From CTSOIL-112 sp964293815 (GTDB taxonomy: Bacteria; Pseudomonadota; Gammaproteobacteria; Burkholderiales; Burkholderiaceae): a stretch of DNA of 64,000 nucleotides. Below, piece by piece: positions 54,614 to 63,686 of this stretch. Positions within the stretch are counted from its first letter, which is position 1. The number at the start of each line of letters is the position of its first letter. The stretch covers positions 1-64,000 of the forward strand of contig CAXYYC010000009.1 of assembly GCA_964293815.1 (NCBI GenBank), read 5' to 3'. Under the pieces are notes generated by a model. It was not told the origin of the DNA, searched no databases, and was given only the letters and a program-made list of their open reading frames with translations. The translations under genes and the position numbers were made by a program.

Positions 54614-55696
54614 TTACGGATGCGCGCAAACCGCCAATGTTTCGCGCAAAATGCCTTCATCTACCGACTGTATCTGCGCCTGACCGAGGCCGTTGAGTAA
54701 GACAAATTGGATATTGCCCGCCGTGCTTTTTTTATCCAGACGCATCATTTGAATCATCTCGTCCACGCCCAAGCGTGGCGGTGTCGTCGGTAAACCGGCC
54801 GCTTCGGTCAAAGCACGCAATCGCTCAACCTCAGCCGAGCTCATTTGCCCCAAGCGCTGCGATAAATCCGCCGCTAAAACCATACCTGCGCCAACGGCCT
54901 CGCCGTGCAGCCAGTTGCCATAGCCCATGCCCGCCTCAATCGCGTGACCAAAGGTATGGCCAAAGTTGAGAATCGCGCGCAGACCGGATTCGCGCTCGTC
55001 CTGCGCCACGACTTCGGCTTTAATTTCGCACGAACGCACGATGGCGTGTGTGAGCGCCGCCGCATCACGCGCGCGCAACGCGGGCATGTTTTGCTCCAAC
55101 CATGCGAAATAATCGGCATCATAAATCGCGCCGTGCTTGATGATCTCTGCCAAACCTGCTGAGAGTTCGCGTTCGGGCAAAGTGTTGAGCGTATTGATGT
55201 CGGCCAAAACCAATTGTGGCTGGTAAAACGCGCCGATCATGTTTTTGCCCAGCGAATGATTGATGCCGGTTTTTCCGCCCACCGATGAATCGACCTGCGA
55301 CAGCAGGGTCGTCGGTGCTTGGATAAACGGCACACCGCGCATATAGCTCGCCGCCGCGAATCCGGCCATATCGCCCACCACGCCACCGCCGAGCGCAATG
55401 ACCGTGGTTTTGCGATCGCATTGGTTCGAGAGCAGTGCGTCAAAAATGCTGTTGAGCGTTTCGAGATTTTTATACGCTTCACCGTCGGGCAATTCGTGGA
55501 CATACACGGTTTTACCCAGAGCGCGCACAGTTTGCGCCATTTGCTCGGCGTACAGCGGCGCGACAGTGGTGTTGCTGACGATCAAAACGGTTTTGCCTTT
55601 AATCGCTTGTTGCAAAGCCTGCGCATGGCACAAGGCATTCGGTTCGATGATAATCGGGTAGCTGCGCTCGCCCAGTTCAACGGTGATGGTACTCAT
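54614..55696 (-). CDS. aroB: 3-dehydroquinate synthase
   Basis: Second enzyme of the shikimate pathway, converting DAHP to dehydroquinate with NAD and a metal ion. The 360-residue protein has ALGGGVVGDMAGFAAASYMRG, PTTLLSQVDSSVGGKTGIN, LAEIIKHGAI and the metal ligands in NFGHTFGHAIE and HGEAVGAGM. Downstream of aroK by 65 bp, the standard aroK-aroB order. Confidence 0.97.
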   Translation of the reverse strand: MSTITVELGERSYPIIIEPNALCHAQALQQAIKGKTVLIVSNTTVAPLYAEQMAQTVRALGKTVYVHELPDGEAYKNLETLNSIFDALLSNQCDRKTTVIALGGGVVGDMAGFAAASYMRGVPFIQAPTTLLSQVDSSVGGKTGINHSLGKNMIGAFYQPQLVLADINTLNTLPERELSAGLAEIIKHGAIYDADYFAWLEQNMPALRARDAAALTHAIVRSCEIKAEVVAQDERESGLRAILNFGHTFGHAIEAGMGYGNWLHGEAVGAGMVLAADLSQRLGQMSSAEVERLRALTEAAGLPTTPPRLGVDEMIQMMRLDKKSTAGNIQFVLLNGLGQAQIQSVDEGILRETLAVCAHP

Positions 55697-55761
55697 AATG
55701 AATCATTCGTAATTAAAAAATACATGACAGTGGTGTCTGAGCGCATGTGCCAAGTGCATTA

Positions 55762-56397
55762 TCACTCATTCGATTCGCTCGATGTATGCTGTGGCTCATT
55801 CTGCTCGGCCACCTGCGCACTGAGTTTCAAGGTCAGTTGTGCAATGATGTCGGCGACCACACGGGTCACATGCCCCGAGCCGGTTTTCACCACGATATCG
55901 GCCAAGGATTCGTAAATCGGGTGGCGCTTTTGGTACAGCTCGGTCAAGGTCGCCATCGGATCGGCGGTTTGCAACAACGGGCGATTGCGGTCATAGCGCG
56001 TGCGGTTGTACAAACGCTCGGGCGTCGTGGACAGATATACAATCCAGCCGCTGTTTTTCAATGCTTGCTGATTCGCCTCGCGCAGTACCGCGCCGCCGCC
56101 TGTCCCTAAAACCACAGGGCGTTTGGCACATAACTCCGCAATCATGCGTTGCTCACGCTCGCGAAAGCCGGATTCGCCCTCAATCTCGAAAATCGTCGGA
56201 ATACTCGCGCCAGTGCGATGCACGATTTCTTCGTCCGAGTCGTAAAAATCCCGCCCCAAGGTACGCGCCAGCATTTTGCCCGCAGTCGATTTGCCCGCAC
56301 CCATCAGCCCAATCAGGTAAATATTGGGCGCTTGCCCAAGCAGGACTTTTTGTGCGGGACTGATGGCGATGCTGGTTTTGTAGTGTTTCGGCGTCAT
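55762..56397 (-). CDS. aroK: Shikimate kinase
   Basis: Phosphorylates shikimate. The 211-residue product has the P-loop LMGAGKSTAGKML, DSDEEIVHRTGASI (shikimate binding), GFREREQ, VLGTGGGAVLRE and the RNRPLL lid. It has N- and C-terminal extensions beyond the usual 175 residues. I take ATG 56397, though the frame is open to a TTG at 56436 that would overlap the pilQ stop. Directly downstream of the secretin gene, as is common in pil/hof loci. Confidence 0.93.
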   Translation of the reverse strand: MTPKHYKTSIAISPAQKVLLGQAPNIYLIGLMGAGKSTAGKMLARTLGRDFYDSDEEIVHRTGASIPTIFEIEGESGFREREQRMIAELCAKRPVVLGTGGGAVLREANQQALKNSGWIVYLSTTPERLYNRTRYDRNRPLLQTADPMATLTELYQKRHPIYESLADIVVKTGSGHVTRVVADIIAQLTLKLSAQVAEQNEPQHTSSESNE

Positions 56398-56425
56398 TGA
56401 GAAGATCGTTGTGGTCGCGTTGGGT

Positions 56426-57871
56426 TTATTCGTCAATTGTCACAGTACCGGACTTTGCGGGCAAAATATTACCACGCGCGTCCAAAAGATGCGGCGTTAA
56501 AAAAATCAGCAGCTCGTTTTTATTGATTGAGCGCGTGGTGGTTTTGAATAAATTACCCAGCAGCGGAATGTCGCCGAGGAGTGGAACCTTATCCACTGCT
56601 TTGCGGTTGTCTTCCTGATAAATGCCGCCGATGACCAGCGTGCCGCCATTATCTATGGTGACTTGGGTCTTAACGTGTTTGGTATTGATCGCGTAGCCTT
56701 CATTGGTACGCGCTCCAACGCTGTCCTTGGTCACGTCCACATCCAACATAACCTCACCGTTCGGCGCAATTTGCGGCGTGACTTCAAGTTTCAGATTGGC
56801 TTTGCGAAACGACACGCTGGTTGCACCAGAGCTGGTGGCCTGCTGGTACGGAATTTCCGTGCCTTGCTCAATAATGGCTTTGACATTGTTGCTGGTAACC
56901 ACGCGCGGATTCGAGATCATTTTGCCTTTGCCGTCCGTTTCAAGCGCGCTGATTTCTAAATTGATGAAACGGCTCATGCTGGAGTTGAACAAACTGACCG
57001 CAAAGCTGGCCGGATCAACGCCGCCGGCGCTGACCAAAGCGGGAAAGTTAATCATGCCGTTCCCACCAGTCGGCGCAACGCCCAAGCCAACAGTACCCGA
57101 GGTTTGCCCGCTCAACTGCGTCACGCTGGCGGTATTGCCACCAAAGATTGCGCCGCTGCTGGGACTACGCACAGGAATCTGAATCGGCAAATCAATGTAT
57201 TCACCCGAACCGTTTGGGTCCAATACCCGCTCATAGCCACGGCGGTATTGGGTGCGGCTCATGTCGTTGAATCCGAGTTTGACCCCCAATGTCCGCGAAA
57301 AAGAGTCTTCTGCCTCGACAATTCGCGCTTCGATCAGCACCTGTTCTTGCGAATACCGTTGTCTCGGCATCTGGTCATTGACCGCATCAACACCCGCATA
57401 GGCATTGGACACAACTTCATTACCGCGCACATAAATGGCGCCGCCGAGTTGCTCAGTGTGCAGATTCTTCGCTCGCACAATCACGTCCAAGGCCTCTTGC
57501 CAACTGGCTTGTTTCAAATTCAAAGTAATCGTACCGCCGACCGATTCATCGGTCACGACATTAACGCCTGCTGTTTCGCCAAGCAATTGCAGTAAAGCAC
57601 GCACGGGAATGTCCTGAAAGGCAAAATCCATGCGTTTTTCGTTGGCCTTCACTGCCCCCGCACTCGAACCAGCACTTGTACCTGTGGAAACATTCACCAC
57701 CAAGCCCTCAACGGCCTGCGCCTGCGCGCCGAGCACCGGCAACCATGCGGCAAACGTGCTCATACAGATGAATTTGAGCGCGCGTTGCACAGAGTATTGC
57801 GAATGCTGTTTGACATGATGTGGCACATGATGTCGCCACTGGGTCGCCTGCTGTTGTATCTTATTTTTCAT
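56426..57871 (-). CDS. pilQ: PilQ-like secretin, short form
   Basis: Outer-membrane secretin of type IV pili or DNA uptake, 481 residues against about 700 for typical betaproteobacterial PilQ. A signal sequence (FAAWLPVLGAQAQA) is followed by one N0/STN domain (DFAFQDIPVRALLQLLGETA to GGAIYVRGNE). Only about 25 residues then separate it from the secretin core start QVLIEARIVEAEDSFSRTLG, so the N1 domain seems missing, and no AMIN domain precedes N0. The core ends VPLLGDIPLLGNLFK and ELLIFLTPHLL. The ATG at 57871 overlaps pilP; another ATG lies at 57889. Last of the pilMNOPQ run. Confidence 0.88.
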   Translation of the reverse strand: MKNKIQQQATQWRHHVPHHVKQHSQYSVQRALKFICMSTFAAWLPVLGAQAQAVEGLVVNVSTGTSAGSSAGAVKANEKRMDFAFQDIPVRALLQLLGETAGVNVVTDESVGGTITLNLKQASWQEALDVIVRAKNLHTEQLGGAIYVRGNEVVSNAYAGVDAVNDQMPRQRYSQEQVLIEARIVEAEDSFSRTLGVKLGFNDMSRTQYRRGYERVLDPNGSGEYIDLPIQIPVRSPSSGAIFGGNTASVTQLSGQTSGTVGLGVAPTGGNGMINFPALVSAGGVDPASFAVSLFNSSMSRFINLEISALETDGKGKMISNPRVVTSNNVKAIIEQGTEIPYQQATSSGATSVSFRKANLKLEVTPQIAPNGEVMLDVDVTKDSVGARTNEGYAINTKHVKTQVTIDNGGTLVIGGIYQEDNRKAVDKVPLLGDIPLLGNLFKTTTRSINKNELLIFLTPHLLDARGNILPAKSGTVTIDE

Positions 57872-58592
57872 AGTGAACCGTTTGACCATTGATTAATACC
57901 TGCATTTTTGTTGCATCAAATTGCAGCACACGCCACTGCCCGCGCCCAATGCGCGTATTCGGCTCAACGCGATACACGCGCTCGCCCACACGCACCAGCC
58001 CGAACCGCTCCAACCCTGTCGTCATCATGCCCACATATTGGATTTGCTTGGCATCGGCTTGGCTCAAATCGGGCGTGGTTTCCACCGTTGCCTCGCTAAA
58101 CTGCGGCGCTTGATTCAATACGCCGCTGTTATTCGTACCCAAATCATACCAATTGCTCTGAGGCTGTTGTGTGGTTGACCTCTGTTCGGCTAAGGGGTTT
58201 CCGCCCTTGTTTTTAGGTGAATCGCGTAAATTGGTAAATACTTGCTCTGCGATGTCTTGCTCCAAGCCAACGCTACGCACCAATCGACGATCCAAATTTT
58301 GTAACTGCTGGCTCAGACGGCTGTTTTCGGATTGTCCTTGAGTCGTGCGCACCTGCTTCACCTCTTGGGCAAGCCATTGTTTCGCTTGCTCAGGCGACTG
58401 CGGAATACCATCCGTGCTTCCCCACAGCATCTGCGACCATGACAACTGACTTGGCGCAGTCACTGACTTTGGCTGATCGCAAGCAAATAGGGCCAAGCAC
58501 AGCGACATCAGGGCAACGTGACTGCACACTCCGCGCCACCGGCCTTGCCATTGCATGATGCTCTTTGCGAACACGGCACTATTTCGTCTCAT
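57861..58592 (-). CDS. pilP: PilP-like lipoprotein
   Basis: 243-residue lipoprotein (lipobox LFAC near residue 38) linking the inner-membrane PilM-N-O complex to the secretin. The C-terminal domain has LERFGLVRVGERVYRVEPNTRIGRGQWRV-like strands, the HR/beta domain of PilP. The middle is a charged linker with a DNRLSQQLQ-type helix. It is longer than the usual 170-180 residues. Identification rests on lipobox, position and the C-terminal domain. A better ribosome site (AAGAG) precedes the in-frame ATG at 58556. Confidence 0.75.
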   Translation of the reverse strand: MRRNSAVFAKSIMQWQGRWRGVCSHVALMSLCLALFACDQPKSVTAPSQLSWSQMLWGSTDGIPQSPEQAKQWLAQEVKQVRTTQGQSENSRLSQQLQNLDRRLVRSVGLEQDIAEQVFTNLRDSPKNKGGNPLAEQRSTTQQPQSNWYDLGTNNSGVLNQAPQFSEATVETTPDLSQADAKQIQYVGMMTTGLERFGLVRVGERVYRVEPNTRIGRGQWRVLQFDATKMQVLINGQTVHYEK

Positions 58593-59247
58593 TGCGCCCT
58601 GCCTTCTCGGAGTTTTCTTTGAAACACCACAATTTTACCGACCAACGCACCTGATCCGACCTCACTGGCTCCAGCTCAGACGATACAATGCCCAACCATT
58701 CATCATGCAAGCCCAAATCCGAGGCAAACGCCAATATATCGGCATAAGTACCTTGCACCGAGAGATTCAACACCGCCGTTTGATTCAGCCAATCCATTGA
58801 ATATTTAGGTATCTCGCGATGAAACACGCGGGCATTTTCTTTCACCGCATAGTCAATATCATCGGCGAACGCTTTGCGCTCCGCCTCTGACGACGCCTGT
58901 ACTTTCAGTGATACGGCACTCAAATGACGCTCGCGTGTCAACGTGAGTAAATTCGCCAACCACTGAGTCTCTTCATCAACTCGGATCAAACGAGCAGGCG
59001 GCGCCAGCTCCAAAACATCCGGTGGCATCGCGAACGCCTGCCGAATCTGTTGTTGCGTTGATTGAATACGCGCCAACTCCGTTTGCAAGTCTTTCACGCG
59101 CGGCCACACCAACATCGCCAACAAGCCCACCAATAACGCCACACTCAACAAAGCCAAAATCCAACGGCGGACCGCATTCGGCCAATGCGCCATTTGCGCC
59201 ATATCCAAGTCACGCCAGTGCAACTGTTGCCCCAAATACTGCTTCAT
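58579..59247 (-). CDS. pilO: PilO-like pilus assembly protein
   Basis: 222-residue bitopic protein with a cytoplasmic start (MKQYLGQQLHWRDLD), one membrane segment (WILALLSVALLVGLLAML), a short coiled coil, and a periplasmic ferredoxin-like domain with VQGTYADILAFASDLG, the PilO signature. GGGAG precedes the ATG, which overlaps the pilN stop (ATGA). Confidence 0.85.
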   Translation of the reverse strand: MKQYLGQQLHWRDLDMAQMAHWPNAVRRWILALLSVALLVGLLAMLVWPRVKDLQTELARIQSTQQQIRQAFAMPPDVLELAPPARLIRVDEETQWLANLLTLTRERHLSAVSLKVQASSEAERKAFADDIDYAVKENARVFHREIPKYSMDWLNQTAVLNLSVQGTYADILAFASDLGLHDEWLGIVSSELEPVRSDQVRWSVKLWCFKENSEKAGRNETK

Positions 59248-59861
59248 GGCGTCTCCCACAACCGGCTGATGAATGAACGCTTCTCCCGATCAGCACTGGG
59301 CGCGACGTCCTCAACCTTGACCGGCTCCGTCGCTAAAATCCAACGATGCACCGGATCAACGCCCTCAATACGCATGGAAAAACGCCACCACTTTTGCCCC
59401 GCCACATTGACCTCTGTCACATCACCGATACTCAAGGGTGGCGTCGGATAGCGCGCCTGAATCTGCTCTGCCAGCGCCTCGATGGCTGCGCTGTCCTGAG
59501 CCACACCATCCAATAATAAATGACGCCCCACCACTTTCGCAGACAACCAACGCACCCGTCCCTGCTGCATCCATTGTGGCAATTCGCCCATCCAATCAAG
59601 CTCACCCGCCACCATTTGCCGTAAAAATCGCGGCATCTGATTAATCGAAACATCCGCTACTTCACGCTGCTGTTTGAACTGCGCCCATTCGCTTTCTAAA
59701 ACCTGATGCGACCTGACCGCCTGATTCAATCGCCAATTGACCCACATCCACGAGGCCAAAGTCAGCGCCGTGACCAGTAGCAGAGCGAACACAATTTCCA
59801 AAACAAAACGCCGAACCGGCTGAACCACTTGACCATCAGGCCACAAATTCAATAGCCTCAT
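59244..59861 (-). CDS. pilN: PilN-like pilus assembly protein
   Basis: 205-residue bitopic protein. The short cytoplasmic tail RLLNLWPDG (the PilM-binding INLLPWR-like motif is diverged) precedes a membrane segment (VLEIVFALLLVTALTLA), a coiled coil and a periplasmic domain. The start overlaps the pilM stop (ATGA). Predicted to form with PilO the inner-membrane part of the assembly complex. Confidence 0.82.
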   Translation of the reverse strand: MRLLNLWPDGQVVQPVRRFVLEIVFALLLVTALTLASWMWVNWRLNQAVRSHQVLESEWAQFKQQREVADVSINQMPRFLRQMVAGELDWMGELPQWMQQGRVRWLSAKVVGRHLLLDGVAQDSAAIEALAEQIQARYPTPPLSIGDVTEVNVAGQKWWRFSMRIEGVDPVHRWILATEPVKVEDVAPSADREKRSFISRLWETP

Positions 59862-60847
59862 GGATTCACCTGCCCTGCCAAAAGCCACACGGCCGCCAAG
59901 CCATTGGCCGGCGCAACTGCCAAGGGTGCTGTATGCCCTGATGCAGCCACATTGTCCTCAGCCAAGCGAAATGGCAGGCCAAAACGCGATTGCAACGAAA
60001 CAATTGCCTCAGCCCAATTGACCGCCCTGCCCGTCACATAAACGCTGTTCAAATCACGCCAAACATGCTGCCCTAACCAAGTCGTCACATACTGCTCCAA
60101 CAAATCACCCACAAAGCGCGAGGGAAAACGCACCCCAGACTCCGAAGAGGTCTCATCACCACTGTGGTAGACAAAGCCGATGCGCGCGGACTCCTGCTCG
60201 GTCAAAACGTGGTAAAAAGAACGCACGCGACCATCAGACTCAATCAGCCAAAAAGCCAAGCCCTCAGACTCAATGCGGCACACCGCCACTGGCCGATCCT
60301 CAGCCGCACGCGCTTGGTATGCCAGCCCCCAAACCTGCGGTTCAGGGCAGACCCATTTCAATCGCCAATCACTATCGACAAACACCCGATGAATTGACGC
60401 CACATCCGCCTGAGGCGCCACGGCCAAAAGCACCGTCATCAGACGTTTTTCACTACCGACGCTCTGCACCGCCCAATCATAAAATACCTCGGTCTGATTC
60501 AAACCCAGCGTCTGGGTAATATAGCGACCCATTTGATACGACAACTCCTCCGCATCCAAACCCATTGGCAAACTGACTTCATGCAGCTGCAACCATTGTG
60601 TCGGCAACAGCAACGCCACCAGCCCCGAGCGCGCAATACGCCTTGGCAACAGCGGCAACAAAACCCGCGCCAGCGCCTCAGGTTCCGCCAAACGCCCGTC
60701 TTTAAATGCTTGCGGCACCGAGCAAGACCCCTGCGTTAGCATCCGTGCGCCTTGGCGCACGACATAACGCACCTCTTGATTCACCAAAGTCAGTGCCAAT
60801 ATCGGCGGGCGCATCCCCAACCAAAATCGCACTTTTTGCCAAATCAT
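59858..60847 (-). CDS. pilM: PilM-like actin-fold protein
   Basis: 329-residue cytoplasmic protein at the head of the block, with GGGAG before the ATG at 60847. It has PilM-type landmarks only faintly (LALTLVNQEVRYVVRQG at the start, ELSYQMGRYITQTLGL, and VYVTGRAVNWAEAI near the end). The assignment relies on position before pilN and divergence from mrcA. The low similarity to standard PilM suggests the HofM/ComA branch. Confidence 0.7.
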   Translation of the reverse strand: MIWQKVRFWLGMRPPILALTLVNQEVRYVVRQGARMLTQGSCSVPQAFKDGRLAEPEALARVLLPLLPRRIARSGLVALLLPTQWLQLHEVSLPMGLDAEELSYQMGRYITQTLGLNQTEVFYDWAVQSVGSEKRLMTVLLAVAPQADVASIHRVFVDSDWRLKWVCPEPQVWGLAYQARAAEDRPVAVCRIESEGLAFWLIESDGRVRSFYHVLTEQESARIGFVYHSGDETSSESGVRFPSRFVGDLLEQYVTTWLGQHVWRDLNSVYVTGRAVNWAEAIVSLQSRFGLPFRLAEDNVAASGHTAPLAVAPANGLAAVWLLAGQVNP

Positions 60848-61060
60848 AAGCCTGCTCCCAAATATCGCATTCAATTAAAAATACTTATTAATCAGCTTGT
60901 TACAGAAAAACTCCACGATCAATTCGTACAATGACCAGCGTCTTTTTCCACACAGTCAAAAGATTCGGCGCTTTTCTCCACAAACAAACTGTGAAAGTAT
61001 ACAATAAGCGACCTTATTGAATCATAGAAATACGGCCTTGCGCCGTTCTAAAAAATACTT

Positions 61061-63538
61061 ATGAGTACAGAAAATACCACTCCCAACCCAGCCAACTCCG
61101 GTTGGAATGTCGGCCATATCCTCAAAACGTTATTGCTTTGGGGGCTGTTTGCCGCCGTGGGTGCAGCCATTGCCGTCACCATTGCGGTGGTTATCGCGTG
61201 GCGTCAATTACCCTCAATTGATGCGCTCAAGGACTACAAACCGCGCATGGCCATGCAAATTTACAGTGCAGACGGCGAAATGATTGGTGAGTTTGGTGAA
61301 GAGCGCCGCAAGCCAGTCAACATCAACGAAGTCCCTGACCACCTGAAAAAAGCCCTGTTGGCGATTGAAGACGCGCGCTTTTATGAACATGACGGTGTGG
61401 ATTACTACGGTCTGGCGCGCGCATTTGTCAACAATCTGATTCCCGGCGGTGGCAAACAAGGCGCTTCCACCATCACCCAGCAGTTGGCAAAAAACTTCTT
61501 TTTGACCAGCGAGCGCACCTACACGCGTAAATTTTACGAAGCCTTAATGGCGAAAAAAATCGAGCAGAATCTGAGCAAAGACGAAATTCTCGAACGCTAC
61601 ATGAACCACATTTATCTGGGTGAGCGCGCCTACGGTTTTGCCGCCGCCGCTGATATCTACTTCAACAAAGACATCAAAAATTTGACCTTGGCCGAATCGG
61701 CGATGCTCGCCACACTGCCCCAAGCGCCCAGCAGCAACAACCCCGCCAAAAACCGCAAACGCGCCGACGAGCGTCAACGCTACGTTTTGGAACGCATGCT
61801 GGAGTTAAACTACATCAGCAAAGCGCAGTACGATCAAGCGCGCGCCGAAGTGGTCAAAGTTGCCGACACCAAAATGGCGATTCGCAACACCAACTACTCG
61901 GTACACGCCGAATACGTCGCGGAAATGGCGCGTATGCTGATGTTTGACCGCTACAAAGACACGGCCTACACCGAAGGCTTGAAAGTCTACACCACCATTC
62001 GCAGTAAAGAGCAAAACGCCGCATACGAAGCCGTGCGCAAAGCGGTATTTGCCTACGATCGCAAATACGGCTATCGCGGTGCGGAAGATCACTACGAACT
62101 CCCTACCGCACCTGAAGAGCGCAAAAAGAAATTGGCGGAAATTTTCAGCAAACACCCAGATTTTGATAAACTGCGCACCGCCGTGGTTACCTCAATCTCT
62201 GGCGGCGTGATGAAAGCCGTCTTATCGGACGGAGTGGCTATTGAAATCTCCGGCGCCAATTTGGGTCCCGCACAAAAACTATTGGGCGCTACCAGCAAAA
62301 AAGGCATTCGCAATGGCGCCGTCGTGCGTGTGGTGGAAACCAATGATGGCGACAACTACAAAATTTCACAAGCGCCGGCGGTGCAAGCCTCATTCGTCGC
62401 CATGGATCCCAACGACGGCGCCATTCGCGCGCTGGTCGGTGGTTTTGATTTCGACCTGAGTAAATTCAACCACATCACGCAAGGCTATCGCCAGCCCGGT
62501 TCGACCATCAAGCCGTTTATTTACTCGGCCGCGATGCAAAAGAATGGCATGAACCCAAACTCCATCGTCAACGACGCGGAAATTCAGGTTGGCTCATGGA
62601 AACCGAAGAATGCCGATGGTCGCTATATGGGACCCATTCCATTATCGACCGCCTTGGCGTCCTCACGCAATATGGTGTCCATTCGCTTACTGCAAAGCAT
62701 TGGCAATGACTACTTCCGTAGCTATGCCGAGCGTTTTGGTTTTGAAGGCAACCGCATTGACAAATACCTGACCGTCGCACTCGGTGCGATTGAGGCGACA
62801 CCGTACCAAATCGTCGGCGCATACGGCGCGTTTGCCAACGGCGGCTATCGTGTTGACCCCTACCTCATCACCAAAGTAGTGGATCGCGATGGCAACACGA
62901 TTTTGCAAGCGCAACCACGCAAAGCAGGCGATGAGAAAAACCGCATCATCACCAAAGAAAACGCCGCGATGGTGGACTCCCTGCTCAAGGGCGTGGTGCG
63001 CGGCGGTACCGCGCGCGCGGCGCAAGCGCTCGGACGCTCGGACATCGCCGGCAAAACGGGTACCACCAATGACTCGGTGGACGCATGGTTCGCCGGCTAT
63101 CAGCCGAATTTGGTTGGGGTTGCATGGATGGGTTTTGACACCGGTAATAAATCCTTGGGTGAGGGCGAATTTGGTGGCGGTCTGGCCTTACCGATTTGGA
63201 TGGACTACATGCGCGTGGCCTTGCAAGGTAAGAAAATCGAAAACCGTGAATCCTCGTGGGGTGCAGGCACAGGCAATATCTTGGGTGGCGGCGCACCAGT
63301 TCAACGCAATCCAACCGATCCGAGCCTGACCATTGATGGTCAACCGGCACCGCCGATCGAGGAACTCTCCGTTGACCCGAGCGCAGTGCCATTGCCTGGC
63401 TCGGAAGCGCGTCAATCCTCAGAGAAAACCAACGAAGCCGACGTTAAAGCCGCTTCAGAGAAAAAACTCAAGGATCTGATTGAGCAATCGACCGAGCAGC
63501 CCGCCAAACCGCGTGTCTCTCGTGAGTCCGACAACTAA
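61061..63538 (+). CDS. mrcA: Penicillin-binding protein 1A (bifunctional transglycosylase/transpeptidase)
   Basis: Synthesises peptidoglycan glycan strands and cross-links. The 825-residue protein has one N-terminal membrane segment (about 20-50). The GT51 domain carries the catalytic Glu103 in IEDARFYEHDG and GASTITQQLAKNFFL. The transpeptidase has the nucleophile Ser481 in GSTIK, SRN at 535-537 and KTG at 665-667. The C-terminal 60 residues are charged and disordered. It is divergent from the pilM gene across 213 bp, which has TACAAT at 60999-61004 as a possible -10 box. Confidence 0.97.
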   Translation: MSTENTTPNPANSGWNVGHILKTLLLWGLFAAVGAAIAVTIAVVIAWRQLPSIDALKDYKPRMAMQIYSADGEMIGEFGEERRKPVNINEVPDHLKKALLAIEDARFYEHDGVDYYGLARAFVNNLIPGGGKQGASTITQQLAKNFFLTSERTYTRKFYEALMAKKIEQNLSKDEILERYMNHIYLGERAYGFAAAADIYFNKDIKNLTLAESAMLATLPQAPSSNNPAKNRKRADERQRYVLERMLELNYISKAQYDQARAEVVKVADTKMAIRNTNYSVHAEYVAEMARMLMFDRYKDTAYTEGLKVYTTIRSKEQNAAYEAVRKAVFAYDRKYGYRGAEDHYELPTAPEERKKKLAEIFSKHPDFDKLRTAVVTSISGGVMKAVLSDGVAIEISGANLGPAQKLLGATSKKGIRNGAVVRVVETNDGDNYKISQAPAVQASFVAMDPNDGAIRALVGGFDFDLSKFNHITQGYRQPGSTIKPFIYSAAMQKNGMNPNSIVNDAEIQVGSWKPKNADGRYMGPIPLSTALASSRNMVSIRLLQSIGNDYFRSYAERFGFEGNRIDKYLTVALGAIEATPYQIVGAYGAFANGGYRVDPYLITKVVDRDGNTILQAQPRKAGDEKNRIITKENAAMVDSLLKGVVRGGTARAAQALGRSDIAGKTGTTNDSVDAWFAGYQPNLVGVAWMGFDTGNKSLGEGEFGGGLALPIWMDYMRVALQGKKIENRESSWGAGTGNILGGGAPVQRNPTDPSLTIDGQPAPPIEELSVDPSAVPLPGSEARQSSEKTNEADVKAASEKKLKDLIEQSTEQPAKPRVSRESDN

Positions 63539-63595
63539 AGATCGGTAAACGGTTTCATATATAGATTTACCGAAAAGAGTCAATCAATCAGAGGG

Positions 63596-63622
63596 AAAGC
63601 GGGTCAATTGACCCGCTTTTTT
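63596..63622 (+). terminator. Intrinsic terminator after mrcA
   Basis: The palindrome AAGCGGGTCAATTGACCCGCTT is followed by a T run. Confidence 0.9.
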
Positions 63623-63686
63623 CATGCAATTCGTTTACAATTGGCGTATCTATTTCTTACTTAAAAAATCAAAAATAAGCACTTCT

